A program made the translations under genes and the position numbers. Below, piece after piece: positions 12,501-18,953 of a stretch of 64,000 nt of DNA. The notes under the pieces are model-generated. The model was not told the origin of the DNA and did no database searches. It was given only the letters and a program-made list of their open reading frames with translations. This DNA comes from Galactobacter caseinivorans (lineage in GTDB: Bacteria; Actinomycetota; Actinomycetes; Actinomycetales; Micrococcaceae), in assembly GCF_003640665.1 (NCBI RefSeq), contig NZ_QQXL01000002.1, positions 62,001 to 126,000 on the forward strand, written 5' to 3'. How positions within the stretch are numbered: position 1 is the first letter of the stretch; every line of letters starts with the position of its first letter.

Positions 12501-12510
12501 CCTCCTCTGA
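6595..12510 (+). CDS. Giant membrane-anchored Ig-like/fibronectin III surface protein
   Basis: A 1971-aa protein with GTG start 2 nt after the kinase stop. Residues 17-39 form one N-terminal membrane segment. Residues about 50-370 are a beta-rich region with propeller-like repeats and one Cys pair. Residues about 390-1450 are a tandem array of Ig/cadherin-like modules marked by repeated VLxND signatures (PVLLNDADPNGD, IPVLANDTQPDD, VDVLGNDID, HDVLNNDY). Residues about 1458-1550 and 1555-1652 are two fibronectin III domains. The C-terminal region has six further Cys residues and a Pro-Glu-rich tail. The topology suggests a long extracellular rod anchored by its N-terminus. It corresponds to the Fn3 protein of the PFNA cluster. 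Function is inferred as adhesion, peptidoglycan contact or signal sensing. Confidence 0.78.
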   Translation: MFGRKGIRKRTERKALLGAAAGAAVIALVAGIAVVAHGYERSDQQLNDASVWVSNAREGKLGHANTAISELSTAVKMEGDGQTLAQDPKHVVVHSSAKNALVVLDPASAQAIGSAALPNGQPQVVESGSWVGVLDPAGGDLWVRQLADVAGFDSSLDPTASVGLDAVMAVDQQGRWAGFSQKASRLTTQDAGAQDVTFSTPTARAQVALVGGKAAVYNPDSRELFFDGKVQSLASGITSPDSVRLMQSTLDSSDLVLAQDGGLISVPRSNDSFALPVGEADGNAAAPVRSGRCVYGAWAGGRGAQLCDERDPEGFSLPEAEGSTAMVLRVNADTVVANDSPSGKSWAMQNGGALINNWADFRAEQDVVEKQREDRDVAPQPEKTQKPPVAAADTFGARPGRSNILPVLLNDADPNGDPLMISAITKGIPAEMGSLETVSDRQKLQLTLRPEAQGTLSFRYKIDDGRGGTAEAQVTVNIVDQSTNSAPVQARGTKTSVAQEGKATVQALQDWVDPESDPIYLVSARADAPNTATSTAQGAVDFASGGGEPGVDPVRIRVSDGTAATDGIVSVTVEAKGQTPIIVENYTVSGYVDNEIVTLPLGAARGGTGELTLSRVDDGKKDQLAVSASYNDGRVRITPSKAGTYVLAYSVKDAAGQSAAGTIRVDAKPLATTASAPVVAPTTSFLHLKNTADVDVLEQAYDPAGGVLSIAEVPSVPADSGVLVEVVENKRLRVTLQRDLPKPITLKVKVSNGTTTSEGDLTLVRVPEQAKQQPPVARDDVAQARVGEVVDIPVLANDTQPDDKPVTLERTLAQEPKAGMLVASNQRLRYLAPSTPGVYTARYTVASTDGQTASAKLTITVNAVDAALNRAPSAPTVTARAYAGRPITIPIPLTGVDPDGDSVTLSASVKQPDRGAVTTVGADSITYVPNAQTQGVDRFEYKLTDSLGAETTGTVRVGISPAEMASAPPVAKDDLVTTRPDTDLVVDVLGNDIDTSEKGLKVVSVEMQPKGVEATVVGGSIKVRTPAKAGSIAGFYKLTDETGATSSAWLYIDVRRDAPLAAPVTEDRVLSLSDVKNNPSMAVEVLNKTSFSEGSVSSLNVEVPEGYGDAKVDSQRRVVVPVRAQPSVIPFYVSRPDAPEVRATGFITVPGTEKTPPQLRQDAPKVVTKSGDEVSIPLEEQVIAAQGREVKITNAAQVRATQADGSALVKDEKTLKYRSEAGFVGFASLTVQVTDGKNEASVVIPIEVQAKQDQQPTLQAANLSVTAGESKTFNLRANTMYNGTDADALKWGIKTSNGQTVSARISGERGDQAVFTAAKDARVGSSTTFTMTVSNRDGATAQAEAVVTVVASQEPPPVAADDTVVIKRGDTLTHDVLNNDYSPFGKDSLSVVESTTRTSVDGVAVSTTDGGRTMTIKAADSADTGTLRVDYVIQDQSNDPSRRAVGELRVVVQDVPGAPGPGVQIADTNKSAGSVTLSAGSAEPNGSPITGYQARANVSGGEGAAQDCKSAQNCTVTGLKNGQKYSFQMRAVNAVGAGEWSSSSATVLFDDRPERPGNVRGKPSKDDRDGHSVIIEWNDVPQPEGGTSLDGYDVQLKGEGLAGDGLVRHAGADATSYTFTDGGVRPGSNYSISVRARTKTQVSEPGRGSVRAVGAPTVKDAESGLSGDGDKAQVSWSADGRGGPVRARVSAAGSVSGKSCSAEGFSPNADANSFEERLKDGNLRYVVDVSNGLFCTRVQTQVVNTEVGTPGGSVSTSTEGKGPVFTVQPKYTVTPGRPSAKHFFVLINDGAKPNADSNGWKRLGENRTGEFGEKDKEKTAWAMNCRTESKLFCSPVAKLGSETKSSKDLEVTRTGQDQCLADGEKWITLKAESGVRIEYRWRQSGATEDATSWTTARSGETIRVPEADEGEKMQLFVRSSFEDLRYSGEESFDKGQPMATCAAPQPPEPEPAPPAPEPPAPPQAWALRNLL

Positions 12511-12610
12511 GCACCCCTCGTCCTGGTCCCCGCAGCGCCAGCGCTGCAACCGCCACTCAGCTCACCCGCTCCACGCCCTGCCAGGCAACAACGGAAGTGA
12601 AACCACCGCA

Positions 12611-13609
12611 ATGACCAGCACACCTCAGCCCAGCGGCCCCGTCCTCACCCGGGAACAATCCGCCTGGTTCTCTCAGCAGTTCAACGCGCTGGTAGAGAAC
12701 GTGGAGCAGGTGGTGCTGGGCAAGTCCCACGTGGTGCGCCTGGCCATCGCCACCCTCATCACCGGCGGGCACCTGCTCGTGGAGGACTACCCGGGCACCG
12801 GCAAGACCTCCATGGCACGCGCCATTGCTCAGTCGGTGGACGGAAAGCCCGGCCGCATCCAGTTCACACCGGATCTGCTGCCCGGAGATGTCACTGGCAT
12901 GAGCGTGTATGACCAATCCAAGGGTGTCTTTGAGTTCCACGCCGGCCCGGTCTTTTCCACGATCCTGCTCGCGGATGAGATCAACCGTGCCTCGCCCAAG
13001 ACGCAATCCGCTCTGCTCGAGGTCATGGAGGAGGGGCGCGTCACCGTGGATGGGGTGACCCACCGCGTGCCGGATCCGTTCATGGTGATCGCCACGCAGA
13101 ACCCGGTGGAGCAGGCCGGCACCTATCGCCTCCCGGAGGCGCAGCTGGACCGCTTCCTGATGAAGACCACCCTTGGTTACCCTGACCCATCCTCCACCCG
13201 TCAGATTCTGCGCAACGCCCACATCCGCTCCCATCACGTGGAGCTTGACCCGGTGGTGGACACGCGCGGGCTGCAGGAGCTGGCCGCCGTGGCCAAGATG
13301 CCCTTCGTTGACGACGCGTTGCTTGACTACGCCACGCGCCTGATTGAGGCCACGCGGCAGGCACCGGAGGTCCGGCTGGGCGTCTCGGTTCGTGGCGCCT
13401 TGGCGCTGGTCCGCGCGGCCACCACGTGGGCGGCCGTGCAGGGCCGCAACTTCGTGATCCCGGATGACCTGAAGACCCTCGCGGACCCGGTCCTGGCACA
13501 CCGCCTGGTCCTGGACGCGGAGGCGGAGTTTGACGGCGTGACGCCGGCCAGCGTCATCGGCCGCATCCTGCTGGACGTCCAACCGCCGGCCGAGCGCCAG
13601 CCGCGCTGA
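12611..13609 (+). CDS. MoxR-family AAA+ ATPase
   Basis: A 332-aa protein. Walker A is DYPGTGKTS (about residues 58-66), Walker B ILLADEINRAS (about 117-127), and a conserved ATQNPVEQAGTYRLPEAQLD stretch carries sensor residues. This is the typical MoxR length and architecture. MoxR ATPases act as chaperones that assemble or activate partner complexes, usually encoded with DUF58 and transglutaminase-like genes, exactly as here. The ATG at 12611 follows GGAAGTGA by about 11 nt. The 100-nt gap before it holds only a small hairpin (12532-12547). Its stop overlaps the DUF58 start by 1 nt (TGATG), so translation is probably coupled. Confidence 0.92.
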   Translation: MTSTPQPSGPVLTREQSAWFSQQFNALVENVEQVVLGKSHVVRLAIATLITGGHLLVEDYPGTGKTSMARAIAQSVDGKPGRIQFTPDLLPGDVTGMSVYDQSKGVFEFHAGPVFSTILLADEINRASPKTQSALLEVMEEGRVTVDGVTHRVPDPFMVIATQNPVEQAGTYRLPEAQLDRFLMKTTLGYPDPSSTRQILRNAHIRSHHVELDPVVDTRGLQELAAVAKMPFVDDALLDYATRLIEATRQAPEVRLGVSVRGALALVRAATTWAAVQGRNFVIPDDLKTLADPVLAHRLVLDAEAEFDGVTPASVIGRILLDVQPPAERQPR

Positions 13610-15006
13610 TGAGCCCCAAGTCCACGACCGAGCACACCAGCCCCACCAGGGGGCACACACGCACGCGTGCGCGCCTGCGTGGCTCCGCCGCGTCGTCGGA
13701 CACCAGCTACCGCACCGAATACACCACCTCCGTGCCCCTGGGCACCCGAACCCCTCGCTGGATCCGCCGCACGCAGCGCGCCATTCTCACCACGCGGCGC
13801 GCGCTGACCCGCTCCTGGCTGGCCGTGCTGCGGGCCACGAGCCCGGCCTGTTGGGGGCTCATCGCCGCGGCCGTGCTCGGAATCGTGCTCGGCGCCGCCT
13901 TCGGGTGGGTGGAATTCATGTCCTTGGGCGTGGTTGCCGCCCTGACGGTGGCGCTCGCGGCCCTGTTCTTGATTGGCCGCCCACGCTACGACGTGGTGCT
14001 TAAAGTCCATACCAACCGCACCACGATCGGTTCCCCCGTGCGGGCGGAGGTGCAGTTGCGAGACCGCTCACGGGTGCGCCTCTGGGCCACGCGCGTGGAG
14101 GTGGGGGTCGGCAGGACCACCGTGGAACTGCCGCCGCCGGGACGGGCCACGGCGGTGCGCGAGTTCTCCGTTCCCGCTGAACAGCGCGGAGTGGTCCGCG
14201 TGGGCCCGGTGCGGACGGTGCGCGGCGATCCCATCGGCCTGTTTCGGCGCAGCGCCGAGTGGTCGCAGACCCACGAGGTGTACGTCCACCCGAGCACCGT
14301 GGGCCTGCCGCCCACCTCCACTGGCTTTGTGCGAGACCTCGAGGGGAATCCCACCAACGACCTCACCGCCTCAGACATCTCCTTCCATGCCCTGCGCGAA
14401 TACAGGGCGGGGGATGACCCGCGGCACGTGTACTGGAAGGCCGTGGCCCGCACCGGACAACTCATGGTGCGCCAATTCGAGGAGACCCGCCGCAGCCACC
14501 TTGTGGTGGCCTTTGGCCGGGATGATTCCTCCTGGAGTAACGAGCAAGAGTTTGAGATGGGCATCTCAGCCGCCGCCTCCCTGGGGTTGCGCGCCATTCG
14601 CGATGGGCGCGACATCACCGTGGTGACCACGCCCCCGGAGCCGGAGCTGGGCGCGGACCCCCCGCGCGAGCCCACGCTGGTCCCCACCGTCACGCCGCAG
14701 CGCATGCTGGATGGGATGAGCGAGATCGAATGGGCCAGCGGTGGCATGGGCGTGGGGGAGCTGGCGGCGCTGGCCTCCGCCACCGTGCCCGGCATCTCCA
14801 TCGTCTTCCTCATCGTCGGTTCCAAGCCGGGCATGCGCGAGCTGCGCAGCTGGTCCCAGCGCTTCCCCCTGGGCGTGCAGACCATGGCCGTGGTGTGTAA
14901 TCCAGGCCAAACCCCTGCCATGCAGGACGTCTCCGGGCTGGCTGTGGTGCGCATTGGTTACCTCGAGGATCTGCGCCACGCCCTGATGAAGGGCGGCGCA
15001 TCGTGA
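13609..15006 (+). CDS. DUF58 domain protein
   Basis: A 465-aa protein. An Arg-rich N-terminus (1-75) precedes two membrane helices (about 83-125: CWGLIAAAVLGIVLGAAF and VVAALTVALAALFLIG). A beta-sandwich region follows, then the DUF58 signature EYRAGDDPRHVYWKAVARTG (about 265-285) and a von Willebrand A-like fold. The conserved DDPRxVxWKxxAR motif is the family hallmark. DUF58 proteins are the usual partner of MoxR ATPases and probably sit at the membrane as the client or platform. The gene overlaps MoxR by 1 nt and the next gene by 4 nt, which indicates a tight operon. Confidence 0.9.
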   Translation: MSPKSTTEHTSPTRGHTRTRARLRGSAASSDTSYRTEYTTSVPLGTRTPRWIRRTQRAILTTRRALTRSWLAVLRATSPACWGLIAAAVLGIVLGAAFGWVEFMSLGVVAALTVALAALFLIGRPRYDVVLKVHTNRTTIGSPVRAEVQLRDRSRVRLWATRVEVGVGRTTVELPPPGRATAVREFSVPAEQRGVVRVGPVRTVRGDPIGLFRRSAEWSQTHEVYVHPSTVGLPPTSTGFVRDLEGNPTNDLTASDISFHALREYRAGDDPRHVYWKAVARTGQLMVRQFEETRRSHLVVAFGRDDSSWSNEQEFEMGISAAASLGLRAIRDGRDITVVTTPPEPELGADPPREPTLVPTVTPQRMLDGMSEIEWASGGMGVGELAALASATVPGISIVFLIVGSKPGMRELRSWSQRFPLGVQTMAVVCNPGQTPAMQDVSGLAVVRIGYLEDLRHALMKGGAS

Positions 15007-17309
15007 GCGCCGCCCCACAGCAGGGAAGCGCCCAGCCAGGCACCCCCGGGCCCGACGGCGCTCCCCGTCAGTCGGCCACGCGCCGCGAGCACCGCTTGCG
15101 AGCGCAACGCCAGACCACGCCGGTGCGGGATCTGCTCTTCTATGCCGTGATGATCGGCGTCTGTGCCGTGCCCTTGTGGCCTTTGTATCAGCACCCTGCC
15201 GTGGGGATCACGGTGCTCGGGGCCCTGCTGGGCGGGCTGGGCATCGGCTGGCTGGGGCGCGTCAGGGCCCTGCCGTGGCCGGTCTTTACCGTGGTGGCGC
15301 TGGCGTGGGGGTTGCTGATCGGGGTGCCCCTTGCGGTGCCAACCCATGCGCTCAACGGCTTCATCCCGACCCTGGATGGGCTTGCCGTCTTCGTGACGGG
15401 TTTGGTGCGCTCCTGGGTGGACATCCTCTCCGTTGATCCGCCGCTGGGCAATTACGACGCGGTCCTGGTCCCGGTGTTTGTGCTTGTGTACGCAGGTGCC
15501 GTCTGCGCGGTGCGCGGCTTCCTCTCCGGGCGGCGCTGGCCAGGGGTTCTTGCGGCGGTGGCCCTCTTGCTCTTTGGCATCATCTTCGGGATGCGGACGG
15601 GCTACCGGCCCGTAGAGGTGGGCGTAGCGTCGCTCTTTGTGGCTCTGGCCTGGATTGTGGCGGTACGACCGGCTGTCAGGGGAATGGATGAGTCCCACAG
15701 CAGGCGGCTCAGGGCCGGCCAGGTGCGTCGCGGGATGGCAGCGCTTGTCTTTGCGCTGGTCTGTGCCCTGGCCGGCGGCGCACTGGCCGCCGCTCTGAGC
15801 CCGGATCGCCGCGAGGTGCTCCGGAGCGCCTTCAGTCCCACCTTTGAGTTGCAGCGGCATGTCTCGCCCTTGCAGGAGTACCGCTCCTGGGTCACCGACC
15901 CGTCCGCGGAGACCACGGTGGCCACCGTCCAGGGCCTGCCTGCGGGTTCCATGCTGCGGGTGGCCGTGATGGATCAGTACAACGGCGTGGCCATGCAGGT
16001 GGGTAACGGCGGCTCATCCGGCACGTTTGCGCGGGTGCCGTCCAAGATTCAGCGGGAGGGCGGTGCGCGGGAGCGCATTCAGGTGGACCTCAAGGTGTCT
16101 CAGGGGCAGTGGTTGCCTCTTGCGGGTGCCCTGGATTCGCTGCAGATCCCGGAGGAGTTGCGGGATCGCTTCTACTTCAACAAGTCCCTGGATGCCGCCG
16201 TGCTCTCTGGTGATGCGCCCCAGAGCCTGTCTTACAGCATGGAGTCGGTGCCGCTGCCTGCGCCGATGCGTGACGGTCTGGGTTCCCTCACCCCCGGCTC
16301 CGCCAAGCAGGCGGACCTGGAGCAGGTCCCACAGAAGCTGGTCGACGCCGTGGAGACCCAGTGGGTCAAGGCGTCAGAGCCGGGGGATCGGCTGCAGCTG
16401 GCGTTGAGCTACCTGCAGGCGGGCTTTGTGTCCCACGGCGGGGACGAGGAGGTCTTCAGCCGCTCCGGGCACTCCGTTGAGCGCCTTGACCTGCTCACCC
16501 AGGAGGACCCGATGGTGGGGGACGCGGAGCAGTATTCGGTCGCCTTTGCAGTCCTGGCTCGCGAGCTCGGATTCCCCTCGCGCGTGGTCAGCGGCTACGT
16601 GGACTCCAACGGCGACGGGCAGCTGCAGGGCTCGGAGCTGACCGCCTGGGTGGAAGTCCAGGATCAGCAGCGCGGTTGGGTGGGGATTGACCCCAACCCG
16701 GAGCCGCGGGAGACCAAGAAACAGGAAAAGTCCAAGCAAAACTCGATCGCCCTGCCCCGCAGTGTGCTGCCTCCGGAGGTGCCGCGTCAGGAGGACACGG
16801 TCACCCCGAACATGGATGAGACGGCGCAGACGCCCACGCCGCCGCCGTCGGAGCTTTCCCTCCTCATCGCGGCGATCTGGTGGTGGACCTGGCGCGTGGG
16901 GCTCTCCCTGTTACTGCTGACCTCCCCGCTGTGGATCCTGGTCCTGCTGGAGGCTTGGCGGCGGGGCGCCCGGCGCCGTCGCGACCGGCGCCGGCTCTCC
17001 GTCGCGGGCGGCTGGGCGGAGCTGCGCGATGAGGTCATCGACGCGGGCCATCCCGTCGCGTGGTCTGACACCCGCACCGAGGTGGCGCAGGGGAGTGGCC
17101 GGGACACCGTGATGGTCATGGCGCGGCGCGCGGATGAGCTCTCCTTTGCCCCGTGGGGTGCACAGCGCGATGACGTGGAGCGTTACTGGAAGGGCGTGCG
17201 GGCGGCCCGGAAGGATCTGCGCACCGGGCGCACCCGCCGTCAGCGCTGGGCGCAGCGCTTTTCGTGGCGTTCGGTGACGCGCTGGCTCCGGGAGACCTTC
17301 CGGCCGTAG
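15003..17309 (+). CDS. TgpA-like transglutaminase-fold membrane protein, catalytic Cys and His absent
   Basis: A 768-aa protein with GTG start overlapping DUF58 by 4 nt. Residues about 35-260 contain six or so membrane helices. A large external part follows with a transglutaminase-like domain (about 495-570), then a helix at about 620-645 and a basic cytoplasmic tail. The usual catalytic GDCEQ is GDAEQYSVAFAVLARELG, with Ala at 508. The usual His of HAWVEV is Thr547 (LTAWVEV). The Asp (GIDPNP, D563) remains. The Thr547-Asp563 spacing of 16 equals that of active TgpA enzymes, so the alignment is secure and the domain is probably non-catalytic. It belongs to the MoxR-DUF58-TgpA module and may bind rather than process peptide or glycan. 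Confidence 0.85.
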   Translation: MSAAPQQGSAQPGTPGPDGAPRQSATRREHRLRAQRQTTPVRDLLFYAVMIGVCAVPLWPLYQHPAVGITVLGALLGGLGIGWLGRVRALPWPVFTVVALAWGLLIGVPLAVPTHALNGFIPTLDGLAVFVTGLVRSWVDILSVDPPLGNYDAVLVPVFVLVYAGAVCAVRGFLSGRRWPGVLAAVALLLFGIIFGMRTGYRPVEVGVASLFVALAWIVAVRPAVRGMDESHSRRLRAGQVRRGMAALVFALVCALAGGALAAALSPDRREVLRSAFSPTFELQRHVSPLQEYRSWVTDPSAETTVATVQGLPAGSMLRVAVMDQYNGVAMQVGNGGSSGTFARVPSKIQREGGARERIQVDLKVSQGQWLPLAGALDSLQIPEELRDRFYFNKSLDAAVLSGDAPQSLSYSMESVPLPAPMRDGLGSLTPGSAKQADLEQVPQKLVDAVETQWVKASEPGDRLQLALSYLQAGFVSHGGDEEVFSRSGHSVERLDLLTQEDPMVGDAEQYSVAFAVLARELGFPSRVVSGYVDSNGDGQLQGSELTAWVEVQDQQRGWVGIDPNPEPRETKKQEKSKQNSIALPRSVLPPEVPRQEDTVTPNMDETAQTPTPPPSELSLLIAAIWWWTWRVGLSLLLLTSPLWILVLLEAWRRGARRRRDRRRLSVAGGWAELRDEVIDAGHPVAWSDTRTEVAQGSGRDTVMVMARRADELSFAPWGAQRDDVERYWKGVRAARKDLRTGRTRRQRWAQRFSWRSVTRWLRETFRP

Positions 17310-17370
17310 CGTGGCAGGCGCCGCTATTTCTGACGCCGTCAGCACAGCTTGAGTGCTGCGGGCGGAATCA

Positions 17371-17401
17371 CTGACATGAGTGGGCCGTTGTGCCCTATTG
17401 T
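17371..17401 (+). promoter_or_regulatory. Candidate promoter of the SseB pair
   Basis: CTGACA (17371-17376) and TATTGT (17396-17401) are separated by 19 nt, longer than ideal. They lie 57 nt before the GTG of the DUF2185/SseB gene, so the pair may be expressed apart from the upstream operon. Confidence 0.4.
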
Positions 17402-17457
17402 GAAACTGACAAGTGTGCGACGGGCGCGGAAGCGCCCCGACGGGAGAACGAGGCATC

Positions 17458-18945
17458 GTGAGCGAACCGACCTTTATTGACAACGCCGGTAGCTGTATCG
17501 CCACCGCCCAGGCCATCGCCGGGCCGGGGCGCATTCGGTGGATGCTGCGGACCCCCTCGGCGGTTTCCTCTGACTCGGGCTGGCGTTTTTACGCCGACGA
17601 GGACAACGAGGAGAACGTGGCGCACACCACCAACATGCGCGTCCTCGGGTTCAACCAGGTGGCGCAGCTTGACCCGATCGTGGCTGAGGTTTATCACGAG
17701 CCGGTCGGGAGCGACTTTGAGTTGGTGACACTGCCCGACGGCGCGCGGCAGCTTCGCGACTCCACCACCGGTCGGGTGCTGGCCGGGCCCGGTTCGGAGC
17801 CCACCAGCCCGGAGCCCATGGGTGTCGGCGCCAGCGCGGAGGAGGCCGCTGAGGTCCCCGCGGCCGCAGCCTCGGACCCGGCTGACGCCGCGGAGCCCGC
17901 CAAGGAAGCAGCGCCCACCGCACAGGCAGAGCAGGTCGCACCGGCAGCGCCCGCCGCACCGGCCGAGCAGGCCGCACCGGCAGCGCCCGCCGCACCGGCA
18001 GCGCAGGCCGCGCACGTGGCACCCGCCGCACCGCTGGCGCCGTCGGCCCCTGTAGCCCCCGTGGCTCCGGAGCCCGCACAGGCGGCCCCCGTGGCGTCGT
18101 CGGCTGCCGCCGCGCCGTCCGTTCCCTCCGCTGCGGCCGCGCCGCATCAGGAGGAGACCAGCACCCCGGCTCCGGCCCAGGACGATGCCCGGGCTCGCGC
18201 CGAGCAGGACGCGCTCGTGGCAGCCTCCGCGCCGTGGCTGCGCCCCGCGGTGCAGGGCTGGATGGGCGCCAACGGTCCGCAGACGCGGACGGCGCTGCTC
18301 TCAGAGCTCTTTGGGTCCCACGTGTTGGTGCCGCTCTCCGCGGACGGTCAAACCCTGAGCGGTTTTGCCCACAATGGAGCCACCATCATCCCGCTGCACA
18401 CCTCCCGTGAGGGTGCCATGGCGTGGCAGCAGCGGCTCAACGTCCCGGTGCCGCCCAGCTTCACGGCCATCACCGGAGATGAGGCACTGCGCCGCGCCTT
18501 TGAGCAGCAGGGTGCCGCCTCCGTGGTGGTTGATCCTGTGGAGGCCGGCGTGGAGATTCGCTCCAATGACGAGTTCCTGGCCGGTTTCACCCGCAACGGA
18601 ACCCTCAAGCGCCTGGTCCGCGACGGAGACCGTGCCGCGATCATGCGGTACCTCACCTCGCCTGGCGCGTACGGGGTCTATCTCTACCGTGCCGTGCAGG
18701 GGCAGCCGCACTTCCCCCTCCTGGTGACCAGGCAATCTGGGGGTGAGCGCGAGTTCGCGCTGTTCTCCTCTGCGCTGGAGGTCTTCCGCTACCAGGGGGA
18801 TGGTTCTGCCTCGGAGGTGTCCGTGGACTGGGTGCGTCAGAACCTGGCGCCGGACATGTACCTCTGCATCGATCCGGGAGCCGACGGCGGCTTCATTGAG
18901 TTCTCTCCGGCGGAGCTGGCCTCGTACGGCTTCCGCCGCGCCTGA
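17458..18945 (+). CDS. DUF2185-SseB fusion protein
   Basis: A 495-aa protein. The start is GTG 17458 after GGGAGAACGAGG; longer readings add an unlikely leader. Residues 1-95 resemble DUF2185 (Imm33-like): the segment around SGWRFYADEDNEENV and VGSDFELV matches that family's GWRF and VGSxFE marks. Residues 100-245 are an Ala/Pro-rich linker with short PAAP repeats. Residues about 250-495 are an SseB-like region (FGSHVLVPLSADGQ, FTSREG-like HTSREGAMAW, CIDPGADGGFIEF). No enzymatic motif or membrane helix is visible. SseB was named for a serine-sensitivity phenotype, and its molecular role is poorly known. It is encoded 9 nt before a second SseB-like protein, and both follow the MoxR-DUF58-TgpA genes. 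Confidence 0.65.
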   Translation: MSEPTFIDNAGSCIATAQAIAGPGRIRWMLRTPSAVSSDSGWRFYADEDNEENVAHTTNMRVLGFNQVAQLDPIVAEVYHEPVGSDFELVTLPDGARQLRDSTTGRVLAGPGSEPTSPEPMGVGASAEEAAEVPAAAASDPADAAEPAKEAAPTAQAEQVAPAAPAAPAEQAAPAAPAAPAAQAAHVAPAAPLAPSAPVAPVAPEPAQAAPVASSAAAAPSVPSAAAAPHQEETSTPAPAQDDARARAEQDALVAASAPWLRPAVQGWMGANGPQTRTALLSELFGSHVLVPLSADGQTLSGFAHNGATIIPLHTSREGAMAWQQRLNVPVPPSFTAITGDEALRRAFEQQGAASVVVDPVEAGVEIRSNDEFLAGFTRNGTLKRLVRDGDRAAIMRYLTSPGAYGVYLYRAVQGQPHFPLLVTRQSGGEREFALFSSALEVFRYQGDGSASEVSVDWVRQNLAPDMYLCIDPGADGGFIEFSPAELASYGFRRA

Positions 18946-18953
18946 GTAGCGCC

